NCBI GenBank assembly: GCA_025934475.1 | Contig: JAICXZ010000283.1 | Coordinates: 1 to 5,366 of the forward strand | Reading direction: 5' to 3' | Length of the DNA: 5,366 nt | Source of the DNA: Mucilaginibacter sp. | Lineage (GTDB): Bacteria; Bacteroidota; Bacteroidia; Sphingobacteriales; Sphingobacteriaceae | In this document: positions 1 through 4,578 of the stretch, in pieces | Layout of the letters: each line of letters begins with the position of its first letter | How positions within the stretch are numbered: position 1 is the stretch's first letter | Notes under the pieces: model-generated | Told to the model about the DNA's origin: nothing | The model's database searches: none | The model's input: the letters and a program-made list of their open reading frames with translations, nothing else | Program-made: the position numbers and the translations under genes

Positions 1-158
1 CGGTTAAGGTTACGATCAACGAATACCTGGAGATATCCAAGGAGTTCAGTACGCCTAAGAGTAATTCGTTTATAAACGGTATCTTAGACAAGATTTTATA
101 CGAACTGAAAGCCGAAAATAAGATCAGGAAGGTAGGCAGGGGATTGATCGATGAATAA
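1..158 (+). CDS. nusB: NusB transcription antitermination factor, C-terminal part
   Basis: The reading frame is open from base 3 to the TAA at 156-158 and gives the last 51 residues of a protein whose 5' end is outside the window. The stretch [21 protein letters not shown] followed by ILDKIL matches the C-terminal helices of NusB, where the family has a conserved N-E-[YA]-[IL]-[ED]-[IL]-[AS]-K pattern and a [FI]-[IV]-N-G-[IVL]-L-D motif. NusB binds the boxA RNA element together with NusE (ribosomal protein S10) and supports processive transcription of rRNA operons. It is the first visible member of a plus-strand cluster; the next gene begins 37 bases after its stop. Family assignment is from recognised motifs; the N-terminal part cannot be assessed. 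Confidence 0.93.
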   Translation, partial: VKVTINEYLEISKEFSTPKSNSFINGILDKILYELKAENKIRKVGRGLIDE

Positions 159-195
159 TTCTGGTCAGCAAAATATCTTAAAAGAGCGATATACA

Positions 196-615
196 ATGAA
201 AAAACTGTTTTTAGCCGTTATAGCTGCAAGTATGCTGATGGCGGCATGCAATAGCAACTCAAGTACTACTGCTTCAAATAATACAGTTGCCACCGCCGAC
301 AAGCCCATCATGAAGTTTGAAAAGGAGACGCATGATTTCGGTAAAATAAAACAGGGCGATATAGTGAATTACGAATTCAAATTTACCAATACTGGCAAGT
401 CGCCGCTGATCATTACAGGCGCACAGGCCTCATGCGGTTGCACAACCCCGGAGTGGCCCAAAGAACCGATCAAACCAGGCGAAAACGGATCCATCAAGGT
501 TACCTTTAACAGCAAGGGTAAAATGGGTCTGCAGGATAAGCAAATTTTAGTGACAGCCAATACAAACCCAGCACAAAACATAGTACACCTGATTGGCGAG
601 GTGAAGCTTAATTAA
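196..615 (+). CDS. DUF1573-domain lipoprotein
   Basis: 139 residues. An upstream in-frame ATG at 151 overlaps the nusB end, but it would put 15 polar residues before the signal peptide, so ATG 196 is preferred. Residues 1-18 form a lipoprotein signal peptide: KK, a hydrophobic core (LFLAVIAASMLM) and a lipobox MAAC with C18 as the lipidated cysteine. A Ser/Thr/Asn-rich linker (19-35) follows. Residues about 38-138 form an immunoglobulin-like DUF1573 domain, with H46-D-F-G49 at the start, E60-F-x-F-T-N-T-G67, and the signature S79-C-G-C-T83. No acidic stretch follows C18, so the Bacteroidota signal for export to the cell surface seems absent and a periplasmic face is more likely (inference). 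The molecular role of DUF1573 proteins is unknown to me. The gap to yajC is only 9 bases, so the two are probably co-transcribed. Confidence 0.92.
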   Translation: MKKLFLAVIAASMLMAACNSNSSTTASNNTVATADKPIMKFEKETHDFGKIKQGDIVNYEFKFTNTGKSPLIITGAQASCGCTTPEWPKEPIKPGENGSIKVTFNSKGKMGLQDKQILVTANTNPAQNIVHLIGEVKLN

Positions 616-624
616 TACAATCAA

Positions 625-978
625 ATGACCACAGCTATTTTATTACAAGCCGCTCCTGGCGGCGGAGGCAGCGGGATGCTGATCACGATGGGTCTTATCA
701 TCGTGGTTTTCTATTTCTTCATGATCCGTCCGCAGGTTAAGAAGCAAAAAGACCAAAAGAAATACGTTGACGAATTGAAAAAGGGCGACAAAGTTGTTAC
801 CACAGCAGGTATACACGGTCGCATAGCCGACGTTGCCGATACTACCTTCCTGGTTGAAACTGAAGGTGGCGGCAAGATTCGTTTTGAAAAATCGGCAATC
901 TCATTAGATGCTTCAAAAGCTTTAAACGCGCCTGCTAAAACTGCAGATGCGGACAAGGATAAAACCAAAAAAGCTTAA
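625..978 (+). CDS. yajC: YajC, Sec translocon accessory subunit
   Basis: 117 residues, typical YajC length. A short Gly-rich N-terminus (PGGGGSG, 11-17) leads into a single membrane segment at about 18-34. The family hallmark F31-F-M-I-R-P-Q37 follows, then a Lys/Gln-rich stretch (KKQKDQKK). The cytosolic domain contains L-K-K-G-D-K-V-V-T-T-A-G-I-H-G-R (about 50-65), the strongly conserved core of the family, and ends in a Lys/Asp/Ala-rich tail. In other bacteria YajC associates with SecDF and assists SecYEG-dependent export. It lies 9 bases after the DUF1573 gene with no room for a promoter, so the two are likely one unit. No Shine-Dalgarno sequence is evident. The gene is followed at once by the repeat-filled gap 979-1190. 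Confidence 0.96.
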   Translation: MTTAILLQAAPGGGGSGMLITMGLIIVVFYFFMIRPQVKKQKDQKKYVDELKKGDKVVTTAGIHGRIADVADTTFLVETEGGGKIRFEKSAISLDASKALNAPAKTADADKDKTKKA

Positions 979-982
979 TACG

Positions 983-1091
983 AGCTAAAAGCCGAAAGCA
1001 TAAAGCTCAAAGCAATTTAACAGGCGGGAAGAACGGGGAGTAAAGCGAAAAACAATTTTAGCTTTTACCTTTGTGCTTTCCGCTTTTAGCT
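983..1091. repeat. Hairpin 1 built from tandem 7-mers (NNAAAGC / GCTTTNN)
   Basis: The left arm has four back-to-back heptamers NNAAAGC at 986-1013, with NN = TA, CG, AT, TC. The right arm has five heptamers at 1061-1095: GCTTTNN with NN = TA, CC, TA, TT, plus one variant CCTTTGT. Arms 983-1013 and 1061-1091 are complementary in register: by eye 27 of 31 positions are Watson-Crick pairs and one more is a G-T pair; the loop (1014-1060) is 47 bases. The element starts 5 bases after the yajC stop. Low-complexity A/G arms followed by C/T arms are not a standard intrinsic terminator, although the right arm ends in a short T run (1091-1095). Function is unknown. Possible roles are mRNA 3'-end protection, attenuation between yajC and ybbR, or no role (slippage product). 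Confidence 0.8.
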
Positions 1092-1094
1092 TTT

Positions 1095-1188
1095 TGAAGG
1101 CCGAAAGCATAAAACCAAGGCAAAAAGCTTTAAATATAGATAAATGAAACTCAGCTTTAGACTTTTTGCTTTCAGCTTTTAGCTTCAA
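1095..1188. repeat. Hairpin 2 built from tandem 7-mers, ending at the ybbR-like start codon
   Basis: A second A/G arm (1095-1128) carries heptamer-like units TGAAGGC, CGAAAGC, ATAAAAC, a six-base CAAGGC and AAAAAGC. A second C/T arm (1154-1188) carries GCTTTAG, ACTTTTT, GCTTTCA, GCTTTTA and GCTTCAA. Pairing between these two arms is weaker than in hairpin 1 and needs a one-base bulge because of the six-base unit. The C/T arm ends two bases before the ATG at 1191, so it replaces whatever leader or ribosome-binding region the next gene might have. The same C/T arm can also pair in register with the first A/G arm (983-1013 with 1154-1184, about 26 of 31 Watson-Crick). The rest of the gap (1129-1153) shows nothing recognisable except the palindrome AAAGCTTT at 1124-1131. 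Confidence 0.7.
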
Positions 1189-1190
1189 CA

Positions 1191-2138
1191 ATGGCGTTGA
1201 TCAAATTATCGGCATCAGAACAAAGACGACTGTCCGCGTTTGTTACCTGCCTGCTGCTGGCAGCGCTGGCATGGGTTTTTACCATGCTGTCCGATACTTA
1301 TCCATTTAAGGTTAAGGAGATTATTGCCTATAAAAACGCGCCTCAAAAGCGTGCCTTTCATACCTTGCAGTCGGATACGGTAGTTGCTACACTTAAAGGT
1401 ACCGGTTGGGAACTATTATTCCAGAAAATGGAATATGCCAATAAAACCATCGAGGTTGACCTTCACACATTGGATACTAAGGACTACGTTGTATTAAGCT
1501 CGCAACTGGGCAAGATAAACGAAACCAAAGATTTTGACTTACCCATTGATTCCATTAGCCCGGATACCTTATATTTTGATTTCACTGGACGGACAGTGAA
1601 GAAAATTCCGGTAAAATTGGTTACCTCCTTAAAATACCAGCGCCAATTTGCCCAATCCAACAATGCCATACTCGATCCGCCTTTTGTAACTATTAGCGGC
1701 CCTCAAAAGGACATTGACCAAATTCACTCCTGGGAAACCGATTCGCTTAAATTGGATAGCGTGGATGAAACAATACGGACGACTCTTGCGCTAAAACCAG
1801 TGCATGAGGCTAGCCTGAGTATTTACCCCAGATCGGTACAGGTACGCGTTCCGGTGGATGAGTTCACGGAGAAAACTGTGGAAATTCCCGTTAAGCTGGT
1901 TAATAACCACACCGGCTACGATGTAAAGATATTTCCACAAAAAGTAAAGGTTACTTTTACCACTTCGCTACGCCGTTATCCAGAGTTGGATGACGATTAT
2001 TTTGAGGCGACGGCAGATCTGAGCCTATGGCAAAACAACGGATATAGCGCTTTGCCGGTAAAGCTAACCCGGTCGCCCAGTTACTGCAAAATAGTAAAAA
2101 TAGAACCCCAGAATATCGATTTCATCATCCGTAAATAA
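1191..2138 (+). CDS. YbbR-like domain protein (CdaR-like), membrane-anchored
   Basis: 315 residues. A short N-terminal cytosolic piece ending in RR (12-13) is followed by one membrane segment at about 14-34. The remainder is a beta-rich extracytoplasmic region with YbbR-type repeats; the clearest has the motif V-T-I-S-G-P-Q-K-D-I near 166-175, and E-K-T-V-E-I-P-V-K-L-V opens the last repeat. In Firmicutes the YbbR protein CdaR modulates the diadenylate cyclase CdaA. In Bacteroidota the homologue commonly sits between yajC and coaE, as here, and no cyclase gene is visible, so a link to c-di-AMP should not be assumed. The TAA stop shares its last base with the coaE ATG (TAATG), which suggests translational coupling. 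The start codon directly follows a repeat arm, with no Shine-Dalgarno sequence. Confidence 0.85.
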   Translation: MALIKLSASEQRRLSAFVTCLLLAALAWVFTMLSDTYPFKVKEIIAYKNAPQKRAFHTLQSDTVVATLKGTGWELLFQKMEYANKTIEVDLHTLDTKDYVVLSSQLGKINETKDFDLPIDSISPDTLYFDFTGRTVKKIPVKLVTSLKYQRQFAQSNNAILDPPFVTISGPQKDIDQIHSWETDSLKLDSVDETIRTTLALKPVHEASLSIYPRSVQVRVPVDEFTEKTVEIPVKLVNNHTGYDVKIFPQKVKVTFTTSLRRYPELDDDYFEATADLSLWQNNGYSALPVKLTRSPSYCKIVKIEPQNIDFIIRK

Positions 2139-2731
2139 TGCTTAAAATAGGGATCACAGGCAATATTGGAAGCGGCAAAACCACCGTAAGCAAAGTTTTT
2201 GAAGTATTGGGTATTCCAGTGTTTTATGCCGATGAAGCCGCCAGAAATGTGATGACGGCTGATGAAATATTGATCGGGGAGATTAAAATGGCATTTGGCG
2301 CCGCCAGCTATTTCGACGATGGCTCACTGAACCGGAAATATATTGCAAACATCGTTTTTAATAACCAGGCGCAATTGGCCAAACTAAACTCAATTGTTCA
2401 CCCCGCCGTCTTCAGGACATTTGATAACTGGGTTGCCAATATTAAGGATGCACCGTATGTAATGAAGGAAGCTGCTTTGTTGTTTGAAAGCGGTTCCTAT
2501 AAAATGTGCGATAGAACCATCATGGTCGATGCTCCGCTAGAGCTGCGGATCAAACGCGTAATGCAACGCGACGGGTTTTCCCGCGAAGAAATCCTTAGTC
2601 GCGAAGCCAGGCAATTCACCGAAGAGAAAAAAGTCGCCATGGCAGATTATGTAATAAAGAATGATGACACCCAACTGGTGATACCGCAGGTTTTGGGCCT
2701 GCACGCACAGTTTCTTGCGCTCAGTCATTAA
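2138..2731 (+). CDS. coaE: Dephospho-CoA kinase
   Basis: 197 residues, normal for the family. The enzyme phosphorylates the 3' hydroxyl of the ribose of dephospho-CoA with ATP, the last step of coenzyme A synthesis in the cytosol. Visible motifs: the P-loop G8-N-I-G-S-G-K14-T15; the substrate-region Y-A-D32-E-A-A-R36, where the usual D-A-D reads Y-A-D but keeps the second Asp; S-L-N-R-K-Y; the I-V-H-P motif near 86-89; E-A-A-L-L-F-E-S-G, common in CoaE; and an R-x-x-R-M-like lid stretch (LRIKRVMQRDG). Its ATG overlaps the ybbR-like stop by one base. The last codons and stop overlap the first arm of the 8-mer repeat element that fills the downstream gap. Confidence 0.96.
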   Translation: MLKIGITGNIGSGKTTVSKVFEVLGIPVFYADEAARNVMTADEILIGEIKMAFGAASYFDDGSLNRKYIANIVFNNQAQLAKLNSIVHPAVFRTFDNWVANIKDAPYVMKEAALLFESGSYKMCDRTIMVDAPLELRIKRVMQRDGFSREEILSREARQFTEEKKVAMADYVIKNDDTQLVIPQVLGLHAQFLALSH

Positions 2732-2792
2732 GGCATTAGTTCATTTTGTATGGCGAAGACAATGACCTAATGCCTTAATGCCCCAATGACTT
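2723..2792. repeat. Hairpin 3 built from tandem 8-mers (NNNCATTA / AATGNNNN)
   Basis: The left arm consists of three octamers AGTCATTA, AGGCATTA, GTTCATTT at 2723-2746 and begins inside the last codons of coaE. The right arm has four octamers AATGACCT, AATGCCTT, AATGCCCC, AATGACTT at 2761-2792. Bases 2726-2745 pair with 2761-2780 at 19 of 20 positions (mismatch at 2740/2766), closing a 15-base loop. Because of the 8-base period, a register shifted by one unit also pairs partly. The right arm ends 6 bases before the ATG at 2799, so the element fills the entire gap between coaE and the nuclease gene. The stem is A/T-rich and is not followed by a T run, so a classic terminator is unlikely. Function is unknown. 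Confidence 0.8.
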
Positions 2793-2798
2793 AATTAA

Positions 2799-3758
2799 AT
2801 GATTTTAGACGACTTCCTCCAATATAACCCCAACGGACTCTACTGTAAATACGGCAATTTTTACCTCGATCCGCAGCAACCGGTAGCGACCGCTATGATT
2901 TCGCATGCGCATGCAGATCATGCTGTTTCGGGGAATAATGAGGTTTATTGCACTGACGCCACTTCAGAATTCATGAAGCTGCGTTACGGGAAAAACGCTG
3001 CAAAGGCTTTTAATATAGGAGGGTACGACAAGCCATTTACTATCGGCGGCGTGCAGGTCACTTTTATTCCGGCAGGGCACATGCTCGGTTCAGCACAAGT
3101 ATTAATGGAATACCAGGGTACCAGGTACCTGTACACGGGCGATTACAAAATACAACCAGATGCCACCTGCGAACCTATTGAATGGGTAAAAACGGATGTG
3201 CTGATAACGGAAAGTACTTTTGCCAACCCAAATATCATTCATCCCGATCCGATCGCGGAGATAAAAAAGCTGAATGACATTAAGAGCAATATACTGCTAG
3301 GTGCGTATAGTTTAGGGAAAAGTCAACGGCTAATACGGCTTATCAATGATCACGCACCGCAGAAGACCATCCTGGCGCATCACAGTATTATGCCGATAAA
3401 TATGGCCTACCAGCGCATGGGAATTAACTTGGGTAAATATCAGTTATACAGCCGTAAACTAATGAAAAACCAACAGGAATATATTTACATTGTTCCCCCC
3501 TTTACTTTTGATAGCTATTACCGGGCGGTAGGAGTGAAGCGGCTGTTTGCTTCGGGCTGGAAGAATCTGCAGGTAAATCAGAACGATACGCTTTTTATTT
3601 CTGACCATGCTGACTGGAACGATATCCTTCAAACTATCGAAAAAACCGAACCCAAAGAGGTTTGGACCTTACATGGCGACGGCACCCCGCTGCGCAAATA
3701 TTTCGGAGATCGTATTTTTGTGAAATTGCTGAATTATGATGCTGATAGAAGGAGTTGA
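2799..3758 (+). CDS. Metallo-beta-lactamase-fold nuclease, ligase-associated exonuclease type
   Basis: 319 residues. The N-terminus G13-L-Y-C-K-Y-G-N-F-Y-L-D-P matches the opening of the DNA ligase-associated exonuclease group. Metal-binding motifs of the fold are intact: H36-A-H38-A-D40-H41 (HxHxDH), A-G-H94-M-L-G-S, Y-T-G-D115-Y-K, and C-terminal D269-H270 and L-H292-G. T-E138-S-T-F is the start of a beta-CASP-like insertion, and G-A-Y-S-L-G-K-S-Q-R (168-177) is typical of the group. The protein is shorter than canonical beta-CASP RNases (about 450 residues), which fits the exonuclease group. Relatives are predicted to act in DNA repair with an ATP-dependent ligase and an Lhr-type helicase. 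Neither gene is in this window, so substrate and pathway are inference; RNA as substrate is possible. The downstream small gene overlaps its last 23 bases. Confidence 0.85.
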   Translation: MILDDFLQYNPNGLYCKYGNFYLDPQQPVATAMISHAHADHAVSGNNEVYCTDATSEFMKLRYGKNAAKAFNIGGYDKPFTIGGVQVTFIPAGHMLGSAQVLMEYQGTRYLYTGDYKIQPDATCEPIEWVKTDVLITESTFANPNIIHPDPIAEIKKLNDIKSNILLGAYSLGKSQRLIRLINDHAPQKTILAHHSIMPINMAYQRMGINLGKYQLYSRKLMKNQQEYIYIVPPFTFDSYYRAVGVKRLFASGWKNLQVNQNDTLFISDHADWNDILQTIEKTEPKEVWTLHGDGTPLRKYFGDRIFVKLLNYDADRRS

Positions 3759-3912
3759 CTATTATATAAACGAAGACGGTCTGTTTGTATTCACCAAAGA
3801 ATACCATTTGAAACGCGGCTATTGCTGCAAAAACAAGTGCTTGCATTGCCCCTGGGATTATGGGAAACCTAGGGAATCAGATCACCCTAAAGCAAGCGAC
3901 GGAACAAAGTGA
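3736..3912 (+). CDS. Small Cys-rich protein, DUF5522-like
   Basis: 58 residues from the ATG at 3736 (57 from the adjacent ATG at 3739), TGA at 3910-3912. The start lies inside the nuclease gene in another frame, a 23-base overlap, which suggests co-transcription and coupled translation. Visible features: an N-terminal D-Y-Y-I-N-E-D-G-L-F-V-F-T-K-E-Y-H-L-K-R-G segment, then Y29-C30-C31-K-N-K-C35-L-H-C38-P39, a CCxxxCxxCP cluster followed by W-D-Y-G-K, and a polar tail. This fits the short Bacteroidota family DUF5522, whose function I do not know. Four closely spaced cysteines suggest zinc or an iron-sulfur centre (inference). No signal peptide or membrane segment is present, so it is probably cytosolic. 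Reading is unambiguous, and the conserved-looking Cys cluster argues against a chance frame. Confidence 0.85.
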   Translation: MMLIEGVDYYINEDGLFVFTKEYHLKRGYCCKNKCLHCPWDYGKPRESDHPKASDGTK

Positions 3913-3920
3913 AGATGTTC

Positions 3921-3937
3921 ATGTCCCGAAGGGACAT
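3921..3937. repeat. Perfect 7-bp hairpin with GAA loop, REP-like candidate
   Basis: ATGTCCC (3921-3927) and GGGACAT (3931-3937) form a perfect 7-base inverted repeat around the triloop GAA, followed by TTTGATTGGTAGCAC (3937-3951). It lies 8 bases after the stop of the small Cys-rich gene and upstream of the MarR gene. No T run follows on either strand, so it does not look like a simple intrinsic terminator. I have an unverified impression that hairpins of this form followed by TTGGTAG occur repeatedly in Bacteroidota genomes, which would make it a dispersed REP-like element. It differs from the tandem-unit hairpins elsewhere in the window. Confidence 0.6.
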
Positions 3938-3941
3938 TTGA

Positions 3942-3976
3942 TTGGTAGCACTTTAAAAAATAATTCAGCATATTTG
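3942..3976 (+). promoter_or_regulatory. Candidate Bacteroidota-type promoter of the MarR gene
   Basis: CATATTTG at 3969-3976 differs at one position from the Bacteroidota minus-7 consensus TAnnTTTG. TTGG at 3942-3945 is a possible minus-33 element, 23 bases upstream, at the long end of the usual spacing. An A/T-rich spacer (CTTTAAAAAATAATT) lies between. Transcription would begin near 3982 and leave a leader of about 20 bases before the ATG at 4002. The match is weak and was found by eye. Confidence 0.3.
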
Positions 3977-3999
3977 CAAGCTGCTATCTGTCTTGCCAA
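3973..3999. promoter_or_regulatory. Candidate MarR-type operator (imperfect inverted repeat)
   Basis: TTTGCAAG (3973-3980) and CTTGCCAA (3992-3999) form an inverted repeat with 7 of 8 positions complementary around an 11-base spacer. It overlaps the candidate minus-7 element and ends two bases before the ATG of the MarR gene. Members of this family commonly repress their own promoter by binding such dyads as dimers, so autoregulation is a reasonable inference. The half-site spacing is fairly wide for this family, which lowers confidence. Confidence 0.35.
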
Positions 4000-4001
4000 T
4001 T

Positions 4002-4451
4002 ATGCGTATCGACGACGAAATACAGAGTACCAACTTTGAGGACAGTTACCACAAAGCGGTAATCAACATTGCTTACACCCAGGGATGGCTGGCCAATGCC
4101 CTGCGCTGCCAGTTTGAGCGGCATAAACTGACGCCTCAGCAATTCAATGTGCTGCGCATCCTGCGTGGGCAATATCCAAGTCCGGCTACTGTCAATTTGA
4201 TTAAGGAGCGCATGCTCGACAAAATGTCGGATGCCTCACGTATTGTCGATCGCCTGGTACAAAAAGGTTTGGTTTCGCGTTGCACCAACAATAAGGACCG
4301 ACGGGCCGTGGATATCCGTATTAGTGAACTGGGTATGCAGATACTCGCTAAGATGGACGACGAGTTTAAAACGAAAGACCTGCTTAAAAATAATCTGAGC
4401 GAAGAAGAGGCCGCCCAATTAAGCGATTTGCTGGATAAGTTACGAGGGTGA
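4002..4451 (+). CDS. MarR-family transcriptional regulator
   Basis: 149 residues from ATG 4002. An in-frame TTG at 3993 would add three residues, but it lies inside the candidate operator and ATG is preferred. The layout is MarR-like: N-terminal dimerisation helix (about 14-41), L-T-P-Q-Q-F-N-V-L-R-I-L (43-54), recognition-helix region with M75-S-D-A-S-R-I-V-D-R-L-V-Q-K-G-L-V (75-91), and the wing with N97-K-D-R-R-A-V-D-I-R-I-S108, equivalent to the family D-x-R motif. C-terminal helices (about 120-149) complete the dimer interface. Two cysteines (C36, C94) exist; redox sensing is only a possibility. MarR proteins usually repress stress, efflux or metabolite-response genes and respond to small ligands. 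No obvious target gene lies on the same strand; the convergent metal transporter is a neighbour, not evidently a target. Its stop touches the next repeat element. Confidence 0.93.
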   Translation: MRIDDEIQSTNFEDSYHKAVINIAYTQGWLANALRCQFERHKLTPQQFNVLRILRGQYPSPATVNLIKERMLDKMSDASRIVDRLVQKGLVSRCTNNKDRRAVDIRISELGMQILAKMDDEFKTKDLLKNNLSEEEAAQLSDLLDKLRG

Positions 4452-4577
4452 GGTGAAAGGTTAAAGGCGAAAGGATAAAGATTTTGTTCCTCAGCCTTAA
4501 TTAATATCGGGCATCACAGTAATTTAAGCGTCCGATATTCCCGCCAAAGACAACCTTTCGCCTTTAACCTTTCTCCT
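4451..4577. repeat. Hairpin 4 built from tandem 7-mers (NNAAAGG / CCTTTNN), between convergent genes
   Basis: The left arm (4451-4474) is made of heptamers NNAAAGG with NN = TG, TT, CG after a short AGG; a related ATAAAGA follows outside the stem. The right arm (4554-4577) is made of CCTTTNN with NN = CG, AA, CT, then CCT. The 24-base arms are complementary at 23 positions (mismatch 4454/4574), enclosing 79 bases. The element begins on the last base of the MarR stop and ends one base before the transporter stop codon at 4579, so it fills the whole gap between convergent genes. It may work as a bidirectional transcription end or protect both mRNAs from 3' decay (inference). There is no typical GC-rich stem plus T run. 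Confidence 0.8.
4503..4539. repeat. Nested inverted repeat inside the loop of hairpin 4
   Basis: AATATCGG (4503-4510) and CCGATATT (4532-4539) are perfect complements. One G-T pair (4511/4531) and one C-G pair (4512/4530) extend the stem to ten positions, with a 17-base loop (4513-4529). It is not built of 7-mer units, unlike the outer arms. It could be the actual terminator core, a protein-binding dyad or older spacer sequence around which the outer arms grew. No motif was recognised. Confidence 0.55.
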
Positions 4578-4578
4578 C

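Noticed and set aside
151..195. Upstream start for the DUF1573 protein
   Set aside because: It would add a polar 15-residue extension ahead of an evident lipoprotein signal peptide, and the ATG lies inside the nusB stop region.
369..581. 70-residue minus-strand frame opposite the DUF1573 gene, and similar short antisense frames opposite yajC, coaE and the MarR gene
   Set aside because: Each is fully contained in a well-supported gene on the other strand and lacks any recognisable domain or signal.
979..1190. CRISPR array or insertion sequence as explanation for the repetitive gap
   Set aside because: Units are 7 bases without spacers, there is no transposase, and no terminal repeats with target duplication are visible.
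985..1191. 68-residue minus-strand reading frame rich in KLKAES-like repeats
   Set aside because: It is a translation of the 7-base repeat mosaic between yajC and the ybbR-like gene; its repetitive content follows from the DNA periodicity and it resembles no protein family.
3117..3135. Palindromic CAGGTACCTG with a nearby second GGTACC
   Set aside because: It lies inside the nuclease coding sequence between conserved residues and is explained by codon choice; no regulatory setting is evident.
3921..3945. Intrinsic terminator after the Cys-rich gene
   Set aside because: The hairpin is real, but no T run follows on the plus strand and no matching run precedes it for the minus strand, so it was listed as a repeat instead.
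3993..4001. TTG start for the MarR protein
   Set aside because: It adds only three residues, uses a rare start and falls in the candidate operator; ATG at 4002 is sufficient.
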